A stretch of 64,000 nt of DNA. Source: Bathymodiolus brooksi. Taxonomy: Eukaryota; Mollusca; Bivalvia; Mytilida; Modiolidae. A program made the position numbers and the translations under genes. Each line of letters opens with the position of its first letter. Position 1 is the first letter of the stretch. The notes beneath the pieces were generated by a model. That model saw nothing but the letters and a program-made list of their open reading frames with translations, did no database searches and was not told where the DNA came from. This document shows positions 54,440 to 64,000 of the stretch, piece by piece. The stretch lies in the NCBI GenBank assembly GCA_963680875.1, contig OY804579.1, forward strand, positions 85,239,095 through 85,303,094, given 5' to 3'.

Positions 54440-56320
54440 CTTAAAACACACCTCAGGTTTTCAGATGTCTATCCATGTCTAGAGGTCTTGCCCAACATCA
54501 CTTGGGTTTGTGCCACAATACACACCTTAGGTTTTCAGACATCTATCCATGTCTAGGGGTCTTGCCCAACATCACTTGGGTTTGTGCCACAATACACACC
54601 TTAGGTTTTCAGACATCTATCCATGTCTAGGGGTCTTGCCCAACACACTTGGGTTTGTGCCACAATACACACATTAGGTTTTCAGACATCTATCCATGTC
54701 TAGGGGTCTTGCCCAACATCACTTGGGTTTGTGCCACAATACACACCTTAGGTTTTCAGACATCTATCCATGTCTAGGGGTCTTGCCCAACACACTTGGG
54801 TTTGTGCCACAATACACACCTCAGGTTTTCAGACATCTATCCATGTCTTGGGTTCATACCCCAATACACACCTCAGGTTTCCAGACATCTATCCATGTCT
54901 AGGGGTCTTGCCCAACACACTTGGGTTTGTGCCACAATACACACCTCAGGTTTTCAGACATCTATCCATGTCTTGGGTTCATACCCCAAAACACACCTCA
55001 GGTTTCCAGACATCTATCCATGTCTAGGGGTCTTGCCCAACACACTTGGGTTTGTGCCACAATACACACCTTAGGTTTTCAGACATCTATCCATGTGTAG
55101 AGGTCTTGCCCAACACACTTGGGTTTGTGCCACAATACACACCTTAGGTTTTCAGACATCTATCCATGTCTAGGGGTCTTGCCCAACATCACTTGGGTTT
55201 GTGCCACAATACACACCTTAGGTTTTCAGACATCTATCCATGTCTAGAGGTCTTGCCCAACATCACTTGGGTTTGTGCCACAATACACACCTTAGGTTTT
55301 CAGACATCTATCCATGTCTAGGGGTCTTGCCCAACATCACTTGGGTTTGTGCCACAATACACACCTTAGGTTTTCAGACATCTATCCATGTCTAGGGGTC
55401 TTGCCCAACACACTTGGGTTTGTGCCACAATACACACATTAGGTTTTCAGACATCTATCCATGTCTAGGGGTCTTGCCCAACATCACTTGGGTTTGTGCC
55501 ACAATACACACCTCAGGTTTTCAGACATCTATCCATGTCTTGGGTTCATACCCCAATACACACCTCAGGTTTCCAGACATCTATCCATGTCTAGGGGTCT
55601 TGCCCAACACACTTGGGTTTGTGCCACAATACACACCTCAGGTTTTCAGACATCTATCCATGTCTTGGGTTCATACCCCAATACACACCTCAGGTTTCCA
55701 GACATCTATCCATGTCTAGGGGTCTTGTCCAACACACTTGGGTTTGTGCCACAATACACACCTTAGGTTTTCAGACATCTATCCATGTGTAGAGGTCTTG
55801 CCCAACACACTTGGGTTTGTGCCACAATACACACCTTAGGTTTTCAGACATCTATCCATGTCTAGGGGTCTTGCCCAACACACTTGGTTTCGTGCCACAA
55901 TACACACCTCAGGTTTTCAGACATCTATCCATGTCTAGAGGTCTTGCCCAACACCACTGGTTTGTGCCACAATATACACCTCAGGTTTTCAGACATCTAT
56001 CCATGTCTAGAGGTCTTGCCCATCACTTGGGTTTGTGCCACAATACACACCTTAGGTTTTCAGACATCTATCCATGTCTAGGGGTCTTGCCCAACATCAC
56101 TTGGGTTTGTGCCACAATACACACCTTAGGTTTTCAAACATCTATCCATGTCTAGGGGTCTTGCCCAACACACTTGGGTTTGTGCCACAATACACACCTT
56201 AGGTTTTCAGACATCTATCCATGTCTTGGGTTCATACCACAATACACACCTTAGGTTTCCAGACATCTATCCATGTCTAGAGGTCTTGCCCAACACAATA
56301 TAGGTTTGTGCCCTAATACA
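54440..56320. repeat. 72-74-bp tandem array, about 25 units, with short variants
   Basis: The unit includes TTCAGACATCTATCCATGTC, GGTCTTGCCCAACA, ACTTGGGTTTGTGCCACAAT and ACACACCTTAGG. A shorter variant (about 52 bp, GGGTTCATACCCCAA) recurs. Variant order repeats at about 817 bp, so the array grew by block duplication. Confidence 0.96.
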
Positions 56321-56462
56321 CCACTCAGGCTTTCTGATGCCTATCCATGACCATGGGTTTGTTCCCAAATACACGTTTAAAGTGTTCAAGTTTCCAAACA
56401 CCTATCCAATGCCACTGATCAATTCATTATAACTATCTTGAATTACCTTCTCCCATTACGTC

Positions 56463-56680
56463 TGGTAGTCACGATATAACTGAAAGTGAAAATAAACACC
56501 AATAACCACTGACCTGTCGCAAGTCACTAACAAACTTTATCACATAATATTGTATCGAGTAAACCTCGCTTGAGTGGGGTTCAAACTCACAAATTTAGTG
56601 GCGATAGGTACGGATTGCATAGGTAGTTGTGAATCCAACTACCATACGATAATGACCACGACAGTCCCTTATGATGATTA
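56463..56680 (-). repeat. SINE-A body and head with an inverted tail fragment
   Basis: A plus-oriented tail scrap (CACGATATAACTGAAAGTGA) abuts a minus-oriented body (CACTGACCTGTCGCAAGTC) and head (CATACGATAATGACCACGAC). Confidence 0.82.
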
Positions 56681-56754
56681 TAATGCTCTCTGCTGATGTC
56701 AATAAATGCAATTGTAAGAGAAAAGATTTTAGTAACTGTAGAGCTTGTACAGGA

Positions 56755-57116
56755 GTGAGTGATTGTTGCTTAACGCCAACTAGACAATTTTTCAGCTATA
56801 TCATGGCGAGAACAAGTTAATTTTCAATGGGATGATGATGAGGTCCGCTTTGTACTAGACCAACATGCTTAGTTGGATTTTTATAGTGCTAGCTCACTGA
56901 AACAACAGTCTGCTGGTAGACATGTCGCTCCACTTGGACACATTATCCTGATTTCAAGCCAACCCATCTTTGCTCTTTCTCCTTAATGCTGCGTGCTTAA
57001 CGGAGAAGCAACAAATACCAATTTTATAGTCTTTAGTTTGACCCGATCAGAGCTCGAACCCATGATCTACCACACTCAAGGAGAGTATGCTAACCATTAC
57101 ACCACCGACACAGTTT
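56755..57116 (-). repeat. SINE-B, full length with 11-bp target duplication
   Basis: Flanked by CTTGTACAGGA at 56744-56754 and 57117-57127. The right (5') end carries the tRNA-like head with a B-box-like GGGTTCGAGCTC; the left (3') end is GATTGTTGCTTAACGCCAAC. Confidence 0.95.
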
Positions 57117-57127
57117 CTTGTACAGGA

Positions 57128-57878
57128 AAAATAACAAATAAACACAAGTAATGTAACAATGATATATTGCTTTTTTATAAATCTATAAATTAGATATTAA
57201 AAAAATAAATATGTACACAGAATAAAAAGAAATTGTTTCTTACAATCTTCGCAATAAATACATTTAAATGTAATGTTCAACAAAGCTCAAATTCATTTAT
57301 CAAGCACAAATCACTAGTACTTGTACAACAATTTGTGATAGACGAAAGTATTATCTTTATTGGTCACATCTAGTGCAAATGGTTGTGTATATTACACACC
57401 TTCGTTCTTTGATAAATGAACATCAATGGATGTGCACAGTACTCACTTTTGTACATACAAGTTACCATCAATGACCTTTCTGACAATTTCAGAAAACAAT
57501 TTCTACCTAACTAAAGAACATTTTATTGCTATCTAATAAAGTGTGCATATAGATTTGTCTAAAGCCATATAATGAATTTCAAGCATGCCCAGTTGAAAAA
57601 TCCATAGATTTAAATTATAGGTGATATTGCAATTTTTGGGTTAAAATGTGACAGATACCACAATTTGTATGACATGAAAAAAAGACACAAAAAAAACGAG
57701 CAGAATAAAAGTTTCCACATACAATGTATTATCTGCATAATTGAAATCCAGATATGAAATCATTTTTGGAAAAAGAGAGTAGTTGTGTTACCAATGCTTA
57801 AAAGCTAATACAATTAATAGTAATTTACTTTGACACCAAGTCATTGTTTAAATCACATATTACATCTGGACTGCAGTA
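57128..57878. other. Intergenic AT-rich DNA, nothing recognised
   Basis: No supported gene or repeat was seen. Confidence 0.5.
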
Positions 57879-58049
57879 CAGTAGTCTCCCCTCTTACAAG
57901 ACCATCCCTTCTATAATGAAAAAGTGGTTCAATAAGAGAGACGCCTCATGGCCTCTCTTGAGGGGGGACATTTTAGTAGTATTTTACATCTCAATTCATC
58001 TGAAATCTGGAACTATAAGAAGGGTGGCCTTATAAGAGGGGGGAAACTG
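57879..58049. mobile_element. MITE of the CAGTAGTT family
   Basis: The left end is CAGTAGTCTCCCCTCTTACA. The right end, reversed, is CAGTTTCCCCCCTCTTATAA. Confidence 0.84.
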
Positions 58050-58394
58050 CTGCATTTGATAAGCTCATAAAATGTGATAATGGATATACAGAAAATATTG
58101 TGTAGAAGACATCAAAGCAGTTAAGTCTCCATTTATGCAGAATTACAAACTTTGTTTCACTTCTAAAAAAACTAAGAATATCTGCGTTAATTGACAATAC
58201 ATGTAACTGTCAGAAGCAAACAAATTTAGAGTCACAACACAACATGTTATTTGTGGTCACATCATCCTAAAATAATGTGTCAGTCAATATTAATTAATGC
58301 TTTGATCACTGTTAATTTTGTTTTGATGAATAAAGATGAAATAGAACAAAGTAAAATTAGGATTTAACAATTTCCAATTAACTTGATTCCCATT

Positions 58395-58650
58395 TAGGGT
58401 TAGGGTTATGGTGTTTAATGCCACTTCCAACAATATTTCAATTATATTGTGGCGGTTAGTTTTATTGGTGGAGGAAACCAGAGTACCCTGTGAAAACCAC
58501 TGACCTGTCACAAGTCACTGACAAACTTTTATCATACAATGTTGTATCGAGTACACCTCGCTATGAACGGGGTTCGAACTCACAAGTGGTAATAGGCAAT
58601 GATTGCACAGGTAGTTGGATTTACGATCATGACTAAGATGGCCCCCAATT
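58395..58650 (-). repeat. SINE-A, near full length
   Basis: TATGGTGTTTAATGCCACTT, GAAAACCACTGACCTGTCAC, GGGGTTCGAACTCACAAG (intact B-box core) and head AGATGGCCCCC. A short tail fragment follows at 58920-58985. Confidence 0.92.
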
Positions 58651-59205
58651 ATAATAGTGGTAAATGTTCTAATCTAAAAGTTTAAATGTAATTCCCTGTG
58701 TTTTTATTTTGGATATCAGTAATTTCATGAATAGACGTAGAACTAAACTGACAAAAATCCAGATATTTTTTTGTCCATTTTTATTTTCAAGTTGTGCATG
58801 TACTTTGCACTATCATTAATTCTGAATGATAAAATTTGACACCATTAAAAAGTCATGTTTCTATGGTTACATCAAAAATTAATAATAGTACATTAAAAAT
58901 CACATACTTAGATTTAGATTGGTTGGTTGGTTTTATGGTGTTTAATGCCACTTTCAATAATATTTCAGTTATATTGCGTCGGCATAGATTTAGAAATGGG
59001 GGAAAAAAGATCAAATAAAATAAAAGGAATCATAACACATATTCTACATCTGTGAAAATTTTACATACAAACGTCATAAAGAAAACAATTATTAAAGCAT
59101 CAAAATTATGTCCCCAGATATATATATATTCTAATATTTATAACATGTGCCTTAACGTAAAAAAAATGGGTTTCCGCTAACCCTATAGAAGTAAACCCTA
59201 AAGTT

Positions 59206-59211
59206 TTTATT
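59206..59211 (-). terminator. Candidate ENKD1 polyadenylation signal
   Basis: AATAAA on the minus strand, about 250 nt downstream of the ENKD1 stop. It is the canonical hexamer, but AT-rich DNA makes chance matches likely. Confidence 0.35.
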
Positions 59212-59456
59212 GCCATTTTGGACAAGCACTGTTAAAAAGTAAAATCCTTGTCACATATAATCAAGTCTGTTAGCAGAAACACAGATAAGAATTTTCGCTA
59301 CTTGACAGTATAAAGTAAACAACAGCTAAATAGGAATTTATCTACTTTCAACCAAGAAGAAAGTCCCACAAAATTGCCATAATTATTTAGCTCAACATTC
59401 TAAAAATAACTGGCAGTTATATGTTTGTTTTTTAAACTTAAGAAGCTAATATTGCA

Positions 59457-59617
59457 TTAGCTGTCAATCTTAACAAAAACTTTTGGTCGAGAGAAGATTT
59501 TCTTTCCTTCATCAATTTCTGCTAATTTGCCTTCCAATTCCTGTTTTTCTGTCCGTAGTCTAAACGTATCCATCCGTAAAGGAAGGGCAGACAACTTCTT
59601 CATCAGATCTGCTTCTC
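59457..59617 (-). CDS. ENKD1: ENKD1 last exon
   Basis: The exon completes Arg, then [37 protein letters not shown] and stop TAA at 59459-59457. The acceptor is TTGTTTTAG. Confidence 0.95.
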
Positions 59618-62600
59618 CTAAAACAAAGTAACAATCATATTTGTTATACCATAATTTGTACTGTATAGTGTGCACTCATGTATAATACACATTCCTCCCA
59701 TGACCCATTTTATAACTTTATAATAGCCTTTACAATGTATTTTTGTTTAATTTTCATTCCGGCTGCTCAACCATTTTTAGGTACAAAAAGTGTGTTTTAC
59801 ACACAAGTGATGAAAGTACTATCAGTAATTAATTTACTAGTATATTATGTCTTTAATTATGGAAATTTATAGGTCAATCATATTTGCCATATATTTGTAT
59901 ATTTCACATATTGATTTTAACACCAATCAATCAATATTTAATTTTTTTTTATTTGTTTGATGTTAGAACATTTAAGTGAGGTTTCCTTTCATAGAAATAG
60001 TAGTCATTTTCATACCAATCACTGCTTGGATAATTCATAAAATTATTTGACTTACTTTCTTTTAACAAGTTTAATGTCTGCATTCTTTCGTTTTCTGGTA
60101 AAACTTTATGACCTGGTGGCATGGCCGGATCAGGTGTGTTAGCTATTCTATCTTCTTCTTCTTTTTTCCATTGTCCTTTACGGGTTACAAGACTGAATAA
60201 AATAAAATAAAAATGATTGAAGTTTACCTTAGTTTAATTTTCAGAGAAAAAAAACATGCAGAAATAAAATGAAAAACAAAAAATGCCACTGTCGGAATAG
60301 TTACAAAATCAAAAAATGCCAGTCGGAATAGTTACAAAATCAAAAAATGCCACTGTCGGAATAGTTACAAAATCAAAAAATGCCACTGTCGGAATAGTTA
60401 CAAAATCAAAAAATGCCACTGTCTTCCTGCTTGTAAATAAGAGTACCTGTAATAATATTAAAGAATAAAAGACTGAATCAATATTTGCTTGAGCTATGTT
60501 GTGGTTTTGTAAAAAATTACTAATATAAAAATGCTGGAATCATATTAACTGCTGTCATATGGTATTTTAAACATAGGGTTAATTGTTCAGGGGTTCAAAA
60601 TACCATACGACACCTGTCACCAATTTAACCGGGATACATTTTTGTGCCTATCTCAAGACCGGAGTTTCCATCAACAAATGATGTGGTCTTTATTTGTGTT
60701 CAAACATTTGAGGTAAGAAGTGATTGTTTGTCTTGCTTATATTGGTTGCATTGTTAGTCATTATTGTTTAAACTTTTTAAACTGAAATATTGCTGAAAGT
60801 GGCATTAAATATCATTATTAAATTTTCTTATCATACTTACTAATTAGGTACAACTCCCTTTTTATATCTTTGTAATTCTTCTTCCTGTTTTTTCTTCAGT
60901 TCATCTAAATTTGTTAAACTTGGGCTTTTGAACATCTTAGATTTCCTTGCTTGAATTCCATTCACCTTTATAAAGTCAAAGTTGTGTCTGGTCACCTTAA
61001 ACTGAAAAAAAACCCAACAGTAATTGAAAAATATTATGCTAAAATATAAACTTTTCAATTACATACAGTAGTGCAATCATATATAAAAATAAATATATGC
61101 CCCCCCCCCCCCGCCATCCCCCAATTTTTTTTATTTCATTTTTTATTTGAAAACATTTTTTTTTAAATGAGAAATAAATATGCATAAACTCAGATTAAAT
61201 TATTCAAATTACTTTTAAGTTGGATTTTTTTCTTTGTATATTAATCATCAAAAGGATTATACAGCTTGGACAAGCTATGATAAAAATAACTTTCTCTTAT
61301 TATTTTTAGATATTTTATTTTTAGATAGAGTTTAATGATTTTCCAATTACGTTTAATTACCTTACAAAATTGATCTTCAAAGACAAAATATAAAAAGGAA
61401 TTTGATTAAACAATGATCAAAGCTAAGCACATTATCACATTATACACTTATTGACTGGGTATGAGGGCAATAGCACTTTTATTGTCCCCAAGGTACCAAC
61501 TATTGTTTGAGGCAATGCCGAGGACAAAAGTTGGTACAGAGGGGATAATAAAAGTGTTATTACTCAAATATCAAGTCTATAAGTGTTTTATTATACTGAA
61601 AAACTGCAATTCAAAATTCTAAATTGTAGGTCCTTTTCTGATGAATTTCTAGTTTACTTTATTAGTGCTTTTTAAAACTAATACATTTTCATGTGTGCAT
61701 TTGAAGATGATATTAATAAAAAAAAACATTTTAAAATATATCATCGTCACACCTGCTTCCCTCTGCCATTGCTTAATTGTCGTCTGCCGTCACGGTAGTT
61801 TAGCTTGTGCAATGAAAAAGTCAGAGGACTTGCATGACGTCATTTAACTTAAACCAATGAGATGAAGGATTTAGAAAAGTCCGGCAAATATGATTGCTGA
61901 AATTACCACAGAGGGGAATAGTCCTAAAACTGTTGACTGGCACCACAGGGGGGAATAGTCATGCAGTTGATATTGGGATGCAATAGCAAAACTACTGTCA
62001 TATTTTTATAAAGGAAACAAGCAGTTTCAGAGGAGAAGGTTTTTTTTTAGAAATTAACCAATCAGAAACAAGAATTGACTGTGGCATCCATGTTTGTTAA
62101 CGGATCGGGACGAAATGAGCAATCTTTATAGAGGACCTACCATAGATGATTCCTACCAAGTTTCGATTCATTTGGCCAAGCGGTTTCAGAGGAGAAGATT
62201 TAAAAAAATCGGCCAATCAGAAAAATAAATTGCCTATGGCGGCCACGTTTGTTAATGGATCGGGACAAAATGAGCAATCTTTAGAGAGGACCTTCCATAG
62301 ATGCTTCCTACCAAGTATCACTTCCTTTGGCAGAGGGGTTTCAGAGGAGAAGATTAAAATATGAAAAGTTAACGGACGACAGACAACGGACGCCAAGTGA
62401 TGGCAAAAGCTCACATTGCCTTTGGCAAGGTGAGCTAAAAAGAATACTCACTATGGTCCATGGTCAGGCTTTCCATATCATAACCTGACAAACCCTTAAC
62501 GAAAGGGCACCCCTACCTGGGGCAGCCTTGTGGATTGAGTGCTGGGAATCTTCACCAGTACCAAGTGTTCTAAATAGATCTTATTACTACTGCAAAGGGA

Positions 62601-63082
62601 GTTATTTCCCTTTGACTAACTTTAAAAGGATATAAAGTTTACCATTACTCTCAGCCATTTTTCAGCTATATCATTGACTACCAAATTTATTGTGGGGGAG
62701 GGGGACTGGACAGTTAAAACAATTGAATTGTGAAATGCATGGTATGGAAAACCTAACACTTGAGGTGACTTTCAGGAACTGAACCCAGAGGCAGGGTTAG
62801 AAAAGAACAACCTTAATGACTGTGTGGGGCAGATGCCTTTAATATTTTAACAATATATAAAAATGTAAATGAACATGGAAAAAAATGTTAAAATTGCTTT
62901 CCATAAAATAAAAGTATGGGTGCACTTACATCACTAGCTGATGACGCTAATGGTATAGTTAGTTTCTCTTTAGGAGGTTCTGCTGAACATGGTCTGTTCT
63001 GTACAGGAACAGCTGGTGGTCCCATTCTGGAATGTGCTCTAAGGAAATTTGCAGTATGTGGTCGTGGAATTTGTGGCTCTTT
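59457..63082 (-). CDS. ENKD1: ENKD1, enkurin domain-containing protein 1 (C-terminal part, 4 exons, 5' end beyond right edge)
   Basis: ENKD1 is a microtubule-binding centrosome and cilium protein; in vertebrates it promotes cilium formation by affecting CP110 at the mother centriole. Four exons join in frame into 203 C-terminal residues: [14 protein letters not shown], then [51 protein letters not shown] and the enkurin-domain end [11 protein letters not shown] followed by [15 protein letters not shown]. Human ENKD1 (346 residues), as I recall it, has the same blocks in order and ends [14 protein letters not shown]. The helical, charged C terminus fits the enkurin domain. About 140 N-terminal residues would lie right of the window. 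The frame is intact. Confidence 0.94.
60056..60192 (-). CDS. ENKD1: ENKD1 penultimate exon
   Basis: One base, 45 codons, one base: [20 protein letters not shown], then [20 protein letters not shown]. The acceptor is TTTATTCAG and the donor GAAA before gtaagt. Confidence 0.94.
60285..60425. repeat. 33-bp tandem repeat, about 4 copies
   Basis: TGCCACTGTCGGAATAGTTA recurs; one copy lacks 2 bp. It lies in the ENKD1 intron before the 60056 exon. Confidence 0.95.
60841..61001 (-). CDS. ENKD1: ENKD1 internal exon (IQ-like basic segment)
   Basis: Reads [20 protein letters not shown], then [20 protein letters not shown] and GVVPN plus two bases. The acceptor is TTTTTTCAG and the donor ATTA before gtaagt. 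Confidence 0.94.
61099..61114. repeat. Poly-C run
   Basis: Fourteen or so C residues near 61100; length may be unreliable in assembly. Confidence 0.8.
61444..61595. repeat. About 150-bp palindromic MITE-like hairpin
   Basis: The arms ACTTATTGACTGGGTATGAG and CTCAAATATCAAGTCTATAAG pair imperfectly, as do GCACTTTTATTGTCCCC and GGGATAATAAAAGTG, and GTACCAACT and AGTTGGTAC. Confidence 0.82.
61985..62441. mobile_element. Hairpin-bounded element, AGGCTC family, 5'-truncated
   Basis: Two related units (TTTCAGAGGAGAAG, GGATCGGGAC, GAGCAATCTTT) are followed by the 3' hairpin at 62408-62436 with stems AGCTCAC/GTGAGCT and TTGCC/GGCAA around TTT. The 5' hairpin is missing. Confidence 0.83.
62442..62929. 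other. ENKD1 intron with a SINE-like remnant
   Basis: TTTTTCAGCTATATCATTGA at about 62658 resembles the SINE-A/B shared domain. The rest is unassigned. Confidence 0.4.
62930..63082 (-). CDS. ENKD1: ENKD1 exon, first one inside the window
   Basis: Fifty-one codons in phase 0: [20 protein letters not shown], then [14 protein letters not shown] to SASD. The acceptor is TTTATTTAG and the donor GAT before gtaagt. Human has SAHFLRAHSRCGP at this place. Confidence 0.9.
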
Positions 63083-64000
63083 CTAAATAAAGAAGAAAAT
63101 ATAATAAATTTTCTGTTTTCAAATACAGTAAAATCTGTAGAAACATACCCCTGAATAAACCGTTGTATTTGTAGTAAAAAAACATTGTGTTAAAATTAAA
63201 GCATTGTGACCGAGGGAAATTAAGTTAGATTACCTCTTTAGAATCTCAGTGTTTCAGCTAGATTTTGAAATCTTCAGGACAATTGCCAGTTTTATCAAAA
63301 TTTCATCAGGACATTCTTTAATAATTAAACTAATTTTTAGAAAGTTCTTCTGGACAATTTGAGAAATAGGTGGGCAAATGTTCTTTTTTTTTTAATTGAT
63401 GAATTGTGATTTAGAAAACAGCTTTCTACTTGTTTATTTGTCTGGACCCCCAATTATAACTCATGGTGGGCAAATGTTCTGAGACCAGTGCCTAGCTGAA
63501 TCACTGGTATCTTCAAACTTTTTTTTAGAGCAGGGAAATCAAAACGGCACGAATTGAAAGACAGACCAGGATACCAATCAATCAATGCCCAGTTGCTTTT
63601 CAGTTGGGGCATAATAAGTTACAGTTATATAGCTTTTGTTTCTTGTAATCCTACATGTACATGAAGCTTACAGTCGAACCTCAATATATAAAAGTAACCA
63701 AAGTTTATTAGACTTTGAATTAACCAAGTATTTGAATAATCATAGCTAATTACTATTGCAAATAGATACTTGTTTATGTTTGGTTTATCAGAGTTCAATA
63801 TAACAGGATTATATTGTAATATACATTTAATTGTACAATGTAACAACATTTTTTTGATAATTTTGTAACATAAACACTTGCATTTTTAATTAATCTAAGA
63901 AAAAAATCTTTATTGATACAAATCCAAAATTGTCTTTTTAATTTTTGTGTGGATTTATCAGTAGTGTTATTCAAAGGCATGTTATTTTATCATAGTACAA
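63083..64000. other. ENKD1 intron reaching the right edge
   Basis: No further ENKD1 exon was recognisable. The open frames present carry no conserved motif. Confidence 0.5.

Noticed and set aside
54696..56155. Overlapping frames rich in DIYPCLG and SGFQTSIHV
   Set aside because: Reads of the 72-74-bp array in changing frames as unit length varies.

Overview
The window looks like AT-rich animal nuclear DNA, most probably from a mollusc and perhaps a bivalve. Three intron-containing genes have small exons, GT-AG introns and animal-specific products. The rest is packed with tRNA-derived SINEs, hairpin-bounded elements with about 160-bp internal tandem repeats, MITEs and minisatellites of the kind common in molluscan genomes. 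The taxon is an inference. No bacterial-type operon, rRNA, credible tRNA gene or CRISPR array was seen.

Layout. (1) About 2.16-28.4 kb, minus strand: the first 12 coding exons of INTS1 (Integrator subunit 1), about the N-terminal quarter of the protein; the gene runs off the left edge. Its reading frame is unbroken across all eleven introns that could be joined. Introns hold a 27-bp minisatellite, an RTE-like LINE, SINEs, hAT-like and TA-flanked TIR elements, two hairpin-bounded elements and several minisatellites. (2) 28.4-37.0 kb: a gap between divergently transcribed genes, holding a 5'-inverted duplication, LINE 3' ends, a gutted LTR retrotransposon whose left LTR is split by a CR1/jockey-type LINE, and a 21-bp minisatellite. 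(3) 37.0-46.3 kb, plus strand: seven coding exons of an SLC36/AAAP-type amino-acid transporter (589 residues from the chosen ATG), ending 5 nt before another hairpin-bounded element. (4) 46.3-59.5 kb: intergenic repeats, including a perfect 44-bp palindrome and a 1.9-kb array of 72-74-bp units. (5) 59.5-63.1 kb, minus strand: the last four coding exons (203 residues) of ENKD1; its 5' part is beyond the right edge.

The genes are not functionally linked: transcription/RNA 3'-end processing (INTS1), membrane transport (SLC36-like) and centriole/cilium microtubules (ENKD1). INTS1 and the transporter are head to head; the transporter and ENKD1 are tail to tail.

The most unusual pattern is that several tandem repeats are built on splice sites. 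The exon-1 donor of the transporter is reiterated 14 times in frame, its exon-4 donor lies in a 20-bp array, and the INTS1 exon-8 acceptor is duplicated with the first bases of its exon. A second theme is a group of non-autonomous elements that share one architecture: end hairpins, subterminal inverted repeats and about 160-bp internal repeats. Hairpin stems co-vary between copies.
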